Source: Palsa-883 sp035486355
GTDB lineage: Bacteria; Pseudomonadota; Alphaproteobacteria; Acetobacterales; Acetobacteraceae
Length of the DNA: 64,000 bases
Direction: 5' to 3'
Assembly: GCA_035486355.1 (NCBI GenBank)
Contig: DATHNE010000207.1
Span: forward strand, 1-64,000
Shown piece after piece: positions 1 through 9,290 of the stretch. The position numbers were made by a program, and so were the translations under genes. A model generated the notes under the pieces. That model was given only the letters and a program-made list of their open reading frames with translations. It was not told the origin of the DNA and did no database searches. Position 1 is the stretch's first letter. Each line of letters opens with the position of its first letter.

Positions 1-546
1 ACTGGTCCCGGAACAGACATCCCCCCGAGAATCCTGTGCCAGGAACACCGTGGTATCGCGCCCGACCTCGGGATCGATCGCATGCCGGCACAGCTCCGCC
101 ATCGGCACATTGGGCCAGGCGCGCTTGTCCACCTCACTTACTTCAGCCTCGAACCACGCCTGCCACACACGTTTCGAATCCGGGATCAGATTCTCCGTCG
201 TCTCCGCCCCGATCTCACGTGCAAACCGCGCCGCCCCCTCGCCCACCAGCAGCTCATGCGGCAGCCGCCGCATCACCTCCCGCGCGACGCTCACCGGATG
301 CAGATACCCCTTCAACGCCCCCACCGCGCCAGTACGCAGCGTCGTGCCATGCATCACGCAGGCATCCAGCTCCACCTCACCCAGCAGATTGGGCCAGCCG
401 CCGCGTCCAACCGTGCGCACACTGGGATCCGCCTCGATCAGCTTGATGCCCGCCTCGATCGCGTCCAGCGCCTCGCCTCCGTCCGCCAGCCGCTTCGCCG
501 TCGTGGGCACTCCGACGGTGCCTTCATTGTTGGTGACCAGGATCAT
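1..546 (-). CDS. Glycosylasparaginase / isoaspartyl peptidase-like Ntn hydrolase (C-terminus outside window)
   Basis: The gene reads leftward from an ATG at 546 and is still open at base 1, so only about 182 N-terminal residues are visible. The start MILVTNNEG, the stretch TVGRGGWPN with MHGTTLRTGAVG, and the segment GRDTTVFLAQDSRGD fit the asparaginase-2 (N4-(beta-N-acetylglucosaminyl)-L-asparaginase) family. In that family the precursor cleaves itself before a Thr that becomes the N-terminal nucleophile, and the DT of GRDTT is the likely cleavage site. The family hydrolyses beta-aspartyl or glycosyl-asparagine amide bonds. The gene is divergent from the MBL-fold gene with only 46 bp between starts. 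The true substrate cannot be read from the sequence. Confidence 0.8.
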   Translation of the reverse strand, partial: MILVTNNEGTVGVPTTAKRLADGGEALDAIEAGIKLIEADPSVRTVGRGGWPNLLGEVELDACVMHGTTLRTGAVGALKGYLHPVSVAREVMRRLPHELLVGEGAARFAREIGAETTENLIPDSKRVWQAWFEAEVSEVDKRAWPNVPMAELCRHAIDPEVGRDTTVFLAQDSRGDVCSGTS

Positions 547-592
547 CGCTATGGTTTCCTCGTGCCGTAACCCCAGCATGCCGAGGGACACC

Positions 593-1354
593 ATGACACC
601 GCAAGACTATCAGCTCGACATTCTGGTGCAGGGCTATCCCGGCAAGTCGGTCTGCCACGGCGGCCTGGGCTGGAGCACGATCGTGCTGCTGCGTGGCGCC
701 GCCCGCGTCGCGCTGGTGGATTGCGGCACGTTCAGTCACCGCGCGAACCTGCTCGCTGGCCTGCAACGGCATGGGCTCGGTCCGTCCGAGGTGACCGATG
801 TCATCCTGACCCATTCGCACCACGATCACGCGATCAACTGGGTGCTGTTCGACAAGGCGATGATCTGGCTTGGCGCGGATGAAATCGAATGGGCGGTGAA
901 GGAGCCCTGGGGCCGCACGCCGGTGCCGGAGCTGTACGTGCGCGAGCTGAAGGGATCGCAGCAACTGCGCGTGTTCCGGCATGGCGATACGATCATTCCG
1001 GGGATGGTGGCGTACGACGCGCCGGGCCATACGCCCGGCCATATGATCTTCGTGCTGTCCGGCACTGAGCACGACGTGATCTTCACCGGCGACGCCGCCA
1101 AAAACCGTGCAGAGCTGCTGACGCGCAGTGCGGATATGACGTACGACCCGGCGGTGACCAAGGCCTCGATCGACGCGATGTGGGATCTGTGGCGCAGGCG
1201 GGCGAACACGCTGCTGGTGCCGGGGCATGACATGCCGATGGTGTTGCAGGAGGGGCAGCCGGTGTTCGTCGGCAAGCGCGAGGCGGCGATCACCTCCTGG
1301 TTCGGCGACGATCTGGACACTATGACGCGGTTTGAACTCGTTGTGGAACGATAG
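593..1354 (+). CDS. MBL-fold metallo-hydrolase
   Basis: A 253-residue metallo-beta-lactamase-fold protein. The first metal motif THSHHDHA supplies His74, His76, Asp78 and His79. Further ligands are visible as His146 in APGHTPGH, Asp167 in FTGDAAKN and His212 in VPGHD, so a complete two-metal site is present. There is no signal peptide, so it is probably cytoplasmic. I chose the ATG at 593 because GAGGGA lies 3-4 bases before it; an in-frame ATG at 578 has no such site. It is followed after 6 bases by the flavin-dependent oxidoreductase and is probably cotranscribed with it. The overall pattern resembles N-acyl homoserine lactonase or glyoxalase II-like hydrolases, but the substrate is unknown. 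Confidence 0.85.
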   Translation: MTPQDYQLDILVQGYPGKSVCHGGLGWSTIVLLRGAARVALVDCGTFSHRANLLAGLQRHGLGPSEVTDVILTHSHHDHAINWVLFDKAMIWLGADEIEWAVKEPWGRTPVPELYVRELKGSQQLRVFRHGDTIIPGMVAYDAPGHTPGHMIFVLSGTEHDVIFTGDAAKNRAELLTRSADMTYDPAVTKASIDAMWDLWRRRANTLLVPGHDMPMVLQEGQPVFVGKREAAITSWFGDDLDTMTRFELVVER

Positions 1355-1360
1355 TGCCGA

Positions 1361-2356
1361 ATGTCAAAGCTGCGCGTTGCGATCCGCATTCCAGTCGGCC
1401 GTCCGCTGCCTGAGCTCGCCGCCTTCGCGGCGCGCTGTGAGGCTGCGGGTTTCGACGGCGTCGGCATCCACGACCATCCGTCCAGCGGCCGCGACGCCTA
1501 TCTGGCGCTGGCATTGGCGGCACAGGCCACGCGGCGCATCCGATTGTTCCCCGCCACGTCCAGCCCGCTGGTGCGCCATCCGCTGGTGCTGGCGTCGCTG
1601 GCCCACAGCCTGGACGAGATCGCCCCCGGGCGCTGCTGCCTGACCGTCGGCCCCGGCTTCATCTCCACCCGCACCATGGGCAAGCACCGCGCGCGGGTGG
1701 ACCAGATGCGCCAGGCGATCCTGGATTTGCGCCAATTACTCACCGGGGACGAAGTCACGTTCGGCCCCGCATCGACCCGTCTGAGGAACAGCAGCGCGAC
1801 GCCCACACCAGTGTATCTACTCGCCGCCGGCCCACGCATGATCGAACTTGCGGGCGAGGTGGCGGATGGTGCCTTCCTGATGGTCGGTCTGCATCCGGGC
1901 AGCGTCACAACCGCACGACAACACTTGGAAGCAGGCGCCAAACGCGCCGGCCGCTCCCTCGCGAATTTCCCGATCACCTTCATCGTCACCCTCGGCCTGG
2001 GTGCGGACGCCGAAGCCGGCCCGCGTTGGATGCGGAGTTGGTTCGCGCCCGGCCGACCGTTCCTCGCCTATCCCAGCGTCGCCAACATGCACTGGCTGCG
2101 CGCCGGCGGCGGCGCGATCGAGGACAGCCACGATCCCACCGCCCTCACCGAGGCCCACGCCCACGCGCTCGCAGACGCCTTCGGCCTGTTCGGCTCCCCC
2201 GCGCGCTGCGCCGACCGCCTGCTGCGCGCACGCGAGGAAGCCGGCATCAACGACGTCTTCTTCTTCCCGGCGCACGACCTCGCCGGCGGCTACCAAATGC
2301 CTGAAGCCGAATTGCTGGCCTTCGAACGCATCATCCGCCCGCGCCTGGACGGGTAA
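1361..2356 (+). CDS. LLM-class (luciferase-like) F420/FMN-dependent oxidoreductase
   Basis: A 331-residue luciferase-like monooxygenase family protein. Visible family features are the N-terminal strand (LRVAIRIPVGRPLPEL), FDGVGIHDHP, the ATSSPLVRHPLVLASLAHSLDEIAPGR region that normally forms the flavin pocket, and the C-terminal GSPARCADRLLRAREEAGIND segment. Such enzymes use reduced FMN or F420 to oxidise or reduce small organic substrates. It follows the MBL-fold gene by 6 bases and converges on the DUF35 gene with a 2-base gap. Its place beside CoA-transferase and thiolase genes suggests a catabolic oxygenase step. Which flavin it uses cannot be decided here. Confidence 0.85.
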   Translation: MSKLRVAIRIPVGRPLPELAAFAARCEAAGFDGVGIHDHPSSGRDAYLALALAAQATRRIRLFPATSSPLVRHPLVLASLAHSLDEIAPGRCCLTVGPGFISTRTMGKHRARVDQMRQAILDLRQLLTGDEVTFGPASTRLRNSSATPTPVYLLAAGPRMIELAGEVADGAFLMVGLHPGSVTTARQHLEAGAKRAGRSLANFPITFIVTLGLGADAEAGPRWMRSWFAPGRPFLAYPSVANMHWLRAGGGAIEDSHDPTALTEAHAHALADAFGLFGSPARCADRLLRAREEAGINDVFFFPAHDLAGGYQMPEAELLAFERIIRPRLDG

Positions 2357-2358
2357 CA

Positions 2359-2760
2359 TCAATCCAGCGCGAATTTCGGCAGCGTCACGTCATCCGTCGC
2401 GCGCTCGAACACCACATGCACCGCCGCGCCCAGCTTCGCCGCATCCGAGCTCCCCACCAGGTTGCTCACCAATAGCGGTCCTTCCGCCAACCGCACCAGG
2501 CACACCCGATACGGCAACGCATCATTGAGCCCGCCCCAGTACGCCCGATGGAAATCCACCCACGATTCCAGCGTCGCCTTGCCACTCACCGCTTTCCAGC
2601 TCTGCGCACTGCTAAGACACTTCGGGCACACCGGCGACGGTGGAAACCGCACATCGTGGCAATCATCGCAGGTCTGCACGACCAGCTTTTCCGCATGCGC
2701 CGCATCCCAGAACGGCTTGTTCAGCGCGTCGATCCGCGGCAGTGGCTTATCGTAGCTCAT
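2359..2760 (-). CDS. DUF35 Zn-ribbon / OB-fold protein, partner of the thiolase-like protein
   Basis: A 133-residue protein with the DUF35 layout: an N-terminal helix (NKPFWDAAHAEKLVVQTC), a rubredoxin-like zinc ribbon with Cys31, Cys34, Cys45 and Cys48, then an OB fold. DUF35 proteins bind thiolase-like enzymes; examples are the archaeal acetoacetyl-CoA thiolase/HMG-CoA synthase complex and the Ltp2 aldolase of steroid side-chain degradation. The ATG at 2760 lies 11 bases downstream of the thiolase gene's stop, so the two are translated in order from one message. I infer that this protein forms a channel or CoA-binding platform with that thiolase. The actual substrate is unknown. Confidence 0.88.
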   Translation of the reverse strand: MSYDKPLPRIDALNKPFWDAAHAEKLVVQTCDDCHDVRFPPSPVCPKCLSSAQSWKAVSGKATLESWVDFHRAYWGGLNDALPYRVCLVRLAEGPLLVSNLVGSSDAAKLGAAVHVVFERATDDVTLPKFALD

Positions 2761-2771
2761 GGCGCCCTCCC

Positions 2772-3902
2772 TCAACCGCGCGTGTAGATGATCGACCGTG
2801 TGCACGGCGTCGACTGCACGTATTGCACGACCTCGCAATCCGGCACCTGCCGCGCGCCACACTCGCCGCGCAACTGCCGCACCGCTTCCACGTTCAGCGC
2901 CCAGCCTTGCATATATGAATTCGACAGATGCCCGCCATCCGTGTTGGTCGGCAGCTTGTTGCCCAGCATGAGCGTGCCGCCTTCCACGAACCGCCCGGCC
3001 TCACCCCGCGGACAAAACCCCAGCCCTTCCAGACTGAACAGCACCGTTGGGCTGAAATTGTCATAACACATCAGCGCATCGACATCGTCGTGCGACACCC
3101 CCGCCATTGCGTACGCCTGCGTCCCCGCCTTGCGCACCGCCGGATACCACATATTGATATCGAAATTCGAAATCGCCGACTGAGTGAAACTCTCCTGTGC
3201 CCCAAACCCCGAGATCAACACCGGCTTCTTGCGAAAATCCTTCGCCCGCTCCGCACTGGTGAGAATCACGCACACCGCACCATCGTTAATCAGACAGTAA
3301 TCCAGCAGCCGCAGCGGCGCCACGATGTGCCGCGCCGATTCATGATCCTCAATGGTAATAGGGTTCCGCATCACCGCATCAGGATTCAGGCACGCATGAT
3401 AACGGATTGCCACCGACACTTCCCCCAACTGCCGCGTCGTCGTCCCGTACAGCTCCATATGCCGCCGAAACATCAGCGCATGCGCCGCGCCCGGTGACGT
3501 CATCCCCCACGGATCCCAGGTCCCCGGATTCTCATCCCCACCGTAATTCACCCGACGCGACCGCCCGATATTCGCGTACAGCAGCACGACATGCGTCGCA
3601 TGCCCCGCCTCGATGGCCATCGCCGCCTCGATGATCCCCATGCCGGACATCCGTCCGTGCGGCGGCAGCGTCAGGGTCCACCCCGGATCAAGCCCCAGCA
3701 CCTCGCCCATCCGCGCGTAATACGGAATGCGACACACCAGCAGCCCATCGATCTTGCTCTTGTCGATGCCGCTATCCTCGACCGCGTTGCGGAATGCTTG
3801 CGCTGCCAGCCCGTACTCATCGGTCGCGGGGAAATTGCCATACTTTGTATTGCCGACACCGATAACAGCGATCTTATTCTTCAAACGCGCCAGATCGTTC
3901 AT
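2772..3902 (-). CDS. Thiolase-like protein (SCP-x/Ltp2 type) lacking the usual nucleophilic Cys
   Basis: A 376-residue thiolase-fold protein. The N-terminus KIAVIGVGNTKYG, the glycine-rich LGNKLPTNTDGGHLSNSYMQG, and the C-terminal half with CYDNFSPTVLFSLEGLGFC and RGEAGRFVEGG match the SCP-x/Ltp2 lipid-transfer thiolase group. Where biosynthetic thiolases carry the CGSG nucleophile, this protein reads HGRMSGMG, with no Cys. It is therefore more likely a retro-aldolase or condensing partner than a classical beta-ketothiolase. The ATG at 3902 overlaps the CoA-transferase stop by 4 bases, and the DUF35 gene follows. Together they resemble the Ltp2-DUF35 aldolase arrangement; the reaction is inference. 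Confidence 0.85.
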   Translation of the reverse strand: MNDLARLKNKIAVIGVGNTKYGNFPATDEYGLAAQAFRNAVEDSGIDKSKIDGLLVCRIPYYARMGEVLGLDPGWTLTLPPHGRMSGMGIIEAAMAIEAGHATHVVLLYANIGRSRRVNYGGDENPGTWDPWGMTSPGAAHALMFRRHMELYGTTTRQLGEVSVAIRYHACLNPDAVMRNPITIEDHESARHIVAPLRLLDYCLINDGAVCVILTSAERAKDFRKKPVLISGFGAQESFTQSAISNFDINMWYPAVRKAGTQAYAMAGVSHDDVDALMCYDNFSPTVLFSLEGLGFCPRGEAGRFVEGGTLMLGNKLPTNTDGGHLSNSYMQGWALNVEAVRQLRGECGARQVPDCEVVQYVQSTPCTRSIIYTRG

Positions 3903-6496
3903 AGCACACCTTCCTCCGTCAACCGTTCCACATCCGACGCGCTCATCCCCAGCAGCTCGTTCAGCAGCCACGCATTGTCCTCGCCATAGCACGGCGCACC
4001 GCGATCAATTGGTCCACCGATATACGCCGGCGTGTGACTGAACTTCATCGGCAGTTCATACACCGGCCAGGTGCCGATCTTTGTCCCCGTCACCTCGGTC
4101 AGCCAGTTCAGATGCCGCAACTGCGGATCATGATCGCAGCGCTCCTCGGCGTTCTGACACACTCCCGCCGGCACACCCGCGCGCTGCAACCGCATCATCA
4201 GCTCATACGCATCCTGTCCGCGCGCCCACGCCGTCATCATGGAATCTAACGCATCCTGATGTGCCAACCGATCGGCCAGTGTCGCGAACCGCGGATCGTG
4301 CGGCCACTCGCGATGTCCGGCCACCTCGGCCAATGTCCGCCACTCAGCCTCGCTAAAGCACGCGATCGCGATCCAACGATCTTTCCCCGCGCACCGATAC
4401 GCCCCATGCGGCGCCGCTGGCTTGTACGGCGAGCGATTGCCGTACCGCCGCCATTCGCGCCCATTCGCCGACCAATCGAGAATCGTCGCACCTGTCAGGA
4501 ACAATCCGGCCTCGCACTGGGATGCATCGATCCACTGCCCTAGCCCCGTGCGTTCGCGATGATACACTGCCCCCAGCAACGCCAGCGCGTAGCCATACGC
4601 GCCCATCCAGTCCAGGAACGAATACCCCCACCCAACCGGCATCGCCGGCTCGGGTAGGCCCGACATATCCCCCTGCCCCGCGAACGCCGCGGCCACCGGA
4701 CCAACCGTGCGCATGCGCCCATAGATGCCGTGCGCCCCCATGCCCGCCTGCTGGATATAGATGATATTCGGCCGGATCTTCCGCATCACGTCGTACCCCA
4801 GCCCCAGCCGCTGCAGCACGCCCGGCGAAAACCCCTCCGCGACAATATCGCAGATGCGCACAAGATCCTTCGCAATCTGCAATCCTTTTGGATGACGTAT
4901 GTTCAACGAGATCCCGCGCTTGCCGGCGTTCTTGTTGTTGAACTGCCCGCCCATATCCGGGTCTTTCACGCCCGGCAGCGGCCCTGTTGCCGCATCGCGC
5001 GCCGCGCGTCCGCCCACCGGCGCCATCGCCGCCAGCCGCGTGTCGGGATTGTCCTTCCACTCCACCTTGAAACTTTCCGCGCCCATCGCCGCCAGGAAAC
5101 GCGTGCCACCGGCCGAGGCCAGGAACCAGGCGAAATCCAGGATCTTCACCCCCTGCAACGGGAACGGCTTGCCATGCCGCGCCGACAGTTCCGGTTTCGC
5201 GATGCCGCGTGGCGACGCCGGCACGCTGGGCCGACGCGCCGGGCTACGCAGCACCGCCTCGGTATCCTCCCCCAGCAGCGGCGCACGCCGCCCCACCTGC
5301 CAGCTCGTCGCCGTGCTCAACCATTTGCTGGTCGGATAAACAAACTTCCGCCCCAGCTCGGGGTGTTCGATTTCCGCAAAGCTCTTCCGCTTCTGCCAAT
5401 GCGGATCCAGTGCATTCTCGTGCGGCTTGCGCAGCGGTGCCCACAGCAGCCCGGCGTCCTGCGCTTCCCGCCACGGCAGGTCGGCATAGGTCCACGCCCG
5501 CATGAACCGCTGCACCACGTCGAGCATATGCGCGCGCGTCTCATCGCCTGCCGCGGACCCCGGCACCTGCCGCGCCTTCAGATCCGCATCCGGCGGCGGC
5601 GGTTGCAGATCCGCCTGCATCCCATACTTCGTCAGCAGCGGCACCAGATTCTTCAGATCGCGCGCACCCATCCCGTGCGAGATGAACCACCGCCCATCCT
5701 TGGTATGGCTGATGCTGGGCGAGTGGTTTGGTGTCTCCACAGCGTGCCGGTTGGTCAATCGCCACAACGGCACCCGCCGCATCACCCAGTGCATGATGTC
5801 GAGCTCGGGATTCTTCGAAACCGCCTCATGCACCGCGACCGAGACATCCTGCCCTTGCCCGGTGCGATGCCGATGGATCAACGCGGCAATGATCCCTGTC
5901 GCCAACTGCTCGCCGGCGATGTGATAGGCATGCCAAACCTGCGGCGCGATCGGCGGCGTGTCGTATTCCAGGTTCGGATCCGGATCATACCCGCAGTTCA
6001 TCATCACGCCGCCGAGCGCCAGATGAATCAGATCAGATCCATGAAAATCCTTCCACGGCCCGTCATCGCCGAACGGCGTGATCCGCGCCGTGACCAGCGC
6101 CGGATACCGCGCCGCCAGCGTCGCACGATCCAGCCCCAGCGCCGCATTCAACGCCCCGCACGACGAATCCAGCAGAATGTCGGCGCCTGCCAGCAATCCC
6201 AGCAGCCGCTCGCGCGCCGGCGCCTCGCGCAGATCCAGCACCACGGACTTCTTGTTGCGATTGTAGTTCCAGAAGAACAACGACCTTTCCAGCCCCGGCG
6301 CATCCCCCAGGAACGGCCCGATCCGCCGCGTGGCATTGCCTTCCGGTGGCTCGATCTTGATCACCTCGGCGCCCAGGCCCGCCATCAGCAGCCCGGCATA
6401 TTCCGCCCGCTCGTCCGCCATCTCGATCACGCGCAACCCGGCCAGCATGCCAGGGCCACGATCGCCGAGCATCTCGCCCAGCCCATCATCCGTCAT
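3899..6496 (-). CDS. Twin-domain class III CoA-transferase (CaiB/BaiF-CaiB/BaiF fusion)
   Basis: An 865-residue protein with two complete CaiB/BaiF domains. The first starts near residue 18 (LAGLRVIEMADERAEYAGLL), the second near residue 450 (GVKILDFAWFLASAGGTRFL). Each has its own CoA-pocket elements, for example GAEVIKIEPPEGN in the first and a separate C-terminal domain ending NELLGMS in the second. Family III transferases move CoA between carboxylic acids without ATP; single-domain members are about 400 residues. By eye, the catalytic Asp of formyl-CoA transferase aligns with Glu in both halves (VHEA and CEAG). GGAGGA sits before the ATG at 6496. The gene is 20 bases downstream of the alpha/beta hydrolase and overlaps the thiolase. 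Confidence 0.9.
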   Translation of the reverse strand: MTDDGLGEMLGDRGPGMLAGLRVIEMADERAEYAGLLMAGLGAEVIKIEPPEGNATRRIGPFLGDAPGLERSLFFWNYNRNKKSVVLDLREAPARERLLGLLAGADILLDSSCGALNAALGLDRATLAARYPALVTARITPFGDDGPWKDFHGSDLIHLALGGVMMNCGYDPDPNLEYDTPPIAPQVWHAYHIAGEQLATGIIAALIHRHRTGQGQDVSVAVHEAVSKNPELDIMHWVMRRVPLWRLTNRHAVETPNHSPSISHTKDGRWFISHGMGARDLKNLVPLLTKYGMQADLQPPPPDADLKARQVPGSAAGDETRAHMLDVVQRFMRAWTYADLPWREAQDAGLLWAPLRKPHENALDPHWQKRKSFAEIEHPELGRKFVYPTSKWLSTATSWQVGRRAPLLGEDTEAVLRSPARRPSVPASPRGIAKPELSARHGKPFPLQGVKILDFAWFLASAGGTRFLAAMGAESFKVEWKDNPDTRLAAMAPVGGRAARDAATGPLPGVKDPDMGGQFNNKNAGKRGISLNIRHPKGLQIAKDLVRICDIVAEGFSPGVLQRLGLGYDVMRKIRPNIIYIQQAGMGAHGIYGRMRTVGPVAAAFAGQGDMSGLPEPAMPVGWGYSFLDWMGAYGYALALLGAVYHRERTGLGQWIDASQCEAGLFLTGATILDWSANGREWRRYGNRSPYKPAAPHGAYRCAGKDRWIAIACFSEAEWRTLAEVAGHREWPHDPRFATLADRLAHQDALDSMMTAWARGQDAYELMMRLQRAGVPAGVCQNAEERCDHDPQLRHLNWLTEVTGTKIGTWPVYELPMKFSHTPAYIGGPIDRGAPCYGEDNAWLLNELLGMSASDVERLTEEGVL

Positions 6497-6516
6497 TGAT
6501 TCCTCCCCCGTGTTGG

Positions 6517-7365
6517 TCACGGACGCGTTCGTCGTAGCATCTCGCGCAGTGTCGCGTTGAATTCCTCGGGCGCCTCGTATGCCACCCAATGGCCCGCGCC
6601 CATCACCATATGGAAATTCACATCCGGCCGCAGTTCACGCAGCGCCGCCTCGCGTTCCCGTGCGCGCGGATTGGCCGGCGCATCGAGCTCTCCCCAGATA
6701 CCATTCAGTGGCGCCTGCACCTGCCCCAACGCATTCACCAGCGCGTCCCCGCGCGACAGCATCGGCGTCTTCAACCGCGCGTGCCGCGTGTTCCACTCCT
6801 GCACTGCCAGTGCCAGCGCGTCGATCTTCATCACATCCGCGATCATCAACCGACTGAGATTGACGCGATGCGCCTCGACGCGTTCCTCGCCCATCAGATG
6901 CCGCACCTTCAGCAGCTCGACGCGCGACCCGCGCGGACCGACACCACTCGATCCGACAATGGTCAGTGAGCGTATGCGTGCGCGATGCAACGCGGCGAGA
7001 CAGCTCGCCGCGGTACCGCCGAACGAAAACCCGCCAACATCATACGTGGCATTTGGCCCCAGAATGATATCGACGCCGCGCGCCAGCAGTTCGCCAACAC
7101 GCTCAGCGGTCTCCGGATACGGTAGCGCTGAGTCACCCAGCCCCGGCAGATCCGGCAGCAGCACGCGATAATCGCGCGCCAGGTCGTCGATATTGTGCAC
7201 CCAGTGCCGCCACGACCCTGCGCCACCGTGACACAGCACCAACGCGGGACCCTGCCCCCAGGCGTGCCACACCATCGTGCCGTCGTCGCCTGGCGTTTCC
7301 ACCCGTTGCGCCGCGCGCTCAAGCCGATCCAGCACCGATGCCGGATCCTCACCGACCAGGTCCAT
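6517..7365 (-). CDS. Alpha/beta-fold hydrolase
   Basis: A 282-residue hydrolase and the first gene of the leftward operon. The oxyanion-loop motif LCHGGAGSWRHW, the nucleophile elbow GGFSFGGT (Ser114), an Asp in WGELDAPA, and the His of GAGHWVAYEAPEEF form a complete triad. The sequence is close to 2-hydroxymuconic-semialdehyde or meta-cleavage-product hydrolases, which cut C-C bonds in ring-opened aromatics, but esterases share the same motifs. It is translated just before the CoA-transferase (20-base gap) and divergently from the metallophosphoesterase. The ATG at 7365 gives the expected N-terminus; an upstream in-frame start exists but adds an unconserved 17 residues. Confidence 0.85.
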   Translation of the reverse strand: MDLVGEDPASVLDRLERAAQRVETPGDDGTMVWHAWGQGPALVLCHGGAGSWRHWVHNIDDLARDYRVLLPDLPGLGDSALPYPETAERVGELLARGVDIILGPNATYDVGGFSFGGTAASCLAALHRARIRSLTIVGSSGVGPRGSRVELLKVRHLMGEERVEAHRVNLSRLMIADVMKIDALALAVQEWNTRHARLKTPMLSRGDALVNALGQVQAPLNGIWGELDAPANPRAREREAALRELRPDVNFHMVMGAGHWVAYEAPEEFNATLREMLRRTRP

Positions 7366-7492
7366 CCGTATCCCTCTTCGTCCCGTTCCATGAGAGTGTG
7401 CGCGGCAGCGCAGCAAGCCTCAAGTCCAGGGGCTTGAGACGCCATCGCACGTGTGATCGAATGACCAGCGCTGCGGAACTTGTTCCTTTTCC

Positions 7493-8272
7493 ATGACGAT
7501 CGTGTTCATCGGTGACATCCATCGCCAATGGTCCAGCGTGACCCGTGGACTGGACGCGCGCGCCACACCGCCCAGCGCTGCCGTGCTGCTGGGGGATATG
7601 GAATGTGACCACTCACTGGATAACGCCGCCGCGCCGCTGCTTGACCGCGGCATCCCCGTGTTCTGGATCTACGGCAATCACGACAACGATGGCGGGCCGG
7701 AGATGTGGGCCAATCTCACCGATCCCGCGCGCAATTCCCGCACCGCCGCCGGCGCGTTGAACGGCCGCGTGGTTGAGATCGCCGGTCTGCGCATCGCCGG
7801 CCTCGGCGGCACGTTTCGTCCGCGGATCTGGAACCCGCCAGAGCCGCCCCGCGTACGGCACCGCGCTGACCTGCCCGCCAATCTCGCCACAATGGGCGCG
7901 CAATGGCGCGACGAACATCGCGCGGCACTGGTGCACTCACTTGGAGCCACCGCGATCTGGCCGGAGGATTATGATCGACTCGCATCGCAGCCCGCTGACA
8001 TATTGGTGACACACGAAGCCCCGAGCAGCCATCCCGTCGGCAATGCCGCACTGGACGCGCTCGCCCGCGCGATGGGCGTGAGCTTAATCATTCATGGCCA
8101 TCATCATGTGAATTATCGCGCTGTGGCGCCCGACGGATTGCGCGCGATGGGTGTCGCCGCTGCCTGGGGGCTCACGGAAACCGGCGAAGCTCTCTGGTCA
8201 GGCGAGGCGCCGCGTCATCTGGGCCAGTTACTGCACCGTTGGTCCCTTGAGACAATGCCCCACACCAGCTAA
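7493..8272 (+). CDS. Calcineurin-like metallophosphoesterase
   Basis: A 259-residue metallophosphoesterase. The metal-binding blocks are GDIH (Asp8, His10), GDME (Asp35), GNHDN (Asn62-His63), VTHEAP and the C-terminal GHHHVN, all in family order, so the site looks intact. There is no signal peptide. It stands between the leftward hydrolase operon and the rightward ABC importer, 66 bases before the latter, and could be the first gene of that transcript. Members hydrolyse phosphomono- or diesters; the substrate is not predictable. Codon use resembles that of the neighbours. Confidence 0.88.
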   Translation: MTIVFIGDIHRQWSSVTRGLDARATPPSAAVLLGDMECDHSLDNAAAPLLDRGIPVFWIYGNHDNDGGPEMWANLTDPARNSRTAAGALNGRVVEIAGLRIAGLGGTFRPRIWNPPEPPRVRHRADLPANLATMGAQWRDEHRAALVHSLGATAIWPEDYDRLASQPADILVTHEAPSSHPVGNAALDALARAMGVSLIIHGHHHVNYRAVAPDGLRAMGVAAAWGLTETGEALWSGEAPRHLGQLLHRWSLETMPHTS

Positions 8273-8337
8273 GAGAAACCAATAACAATCGCCGCTCCCG
8301 CACTGGGACGGTACGGGGAAGCGCGGGAACGCCAACA

Positions 8338-9290
8338 GTGGATTGGGATGTCCTGATCGAAAACGTGATGAACGCGCTCGCGGCGGGCGCGATCATCGGT
8401 TGCATCTACGGCCTGATGTGTGTCGGGCTCGGCCTGATTTTTGGCGTCATGAAGGTGATCAATTTCGCCCAGGGCGAGCTGCTGATGCTGGGCATGTATG
8501 TCAGCTTGTACCTCGTCGCGAACTGGGGTGTACTGGCCTTTCTGGGTCCGTATGTCGGCCCGTTCGTTGGCGCGATGTTGGCCGGTCCGGTGGTGTTTGT
8601 CGGCGGCATGCTGCTGCATCGATTCGTGATCGCGCAAGTCTCTGGCCTGCGCACCGCCGGCTCCCTCGACGACGGACATTTCGGTCAGCTCATCGTCACG
8701 CTCGGCGTATCACTCATCCTGCAGAATGGTGGGCTGATGCTGTTCGGCTCCACACCACGCAACGTGCTCACCCCGTTGTCCTCGCGCGCGTTCGAGATCG
8801 GGCCGGTGGTTGGCGATGCCACGCTGTTCTTGAACAAGGCGCGCCTGATCGCCTGCGCCATCTCTTTGGTGACCGCGGCCGCTTTGTACTGGCTGTTGGA
8901 ACACACCAAGCTGGGCAAAGCGTTGCGCGCGGCGGCCGACAATCCGACGGCCGCGACCTACATGGGCATCGACGTGGACCGCGCCTATCGCATCGCCTTC
9001 GGCATCGGCAGTGGGGTTACTGCGGTTGCCGGCGGGCTGATCGCGACCTACCTCGCCTTCACCCCCTTTGTCGGATTTGATTACGTCATCATCATGTATT
9101 CCGGCGTCGTGCTGGGCGGCATGGGCAGCATCCTGGGCGCGTTCTGGGGCGGGCTGACGGTCGGCTTCGTGCAGCAATGCTCGGCCTTGATCCTGCCGCC
9201 GCAGTTGCAGAACGCGGCGATCTTCGTGGTGTTCCTGCTGATCATCATGCTGCGCCCGCAGGGCCTATTCGGCCGCTCGGCAGAACGCGC

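Noticed and set aside
4730..6499. Open frame of nearly 590 codons on the + strand across the CoA-transferase gene
   Set aside because: It is antisense to a strongly conserved CaiB/BaiF protein, is dominated by Arg/Pro/His/Gln, and has no ribosome site. High GC produces such shadow frames.
9177..9290. Longer N-terminus for the LivM-LivG fusion
   Set aside because: It would lie wholly within the LivH coding end and lacks hydrophobic character; ATG 9291 forms a natural ATGA overlap.
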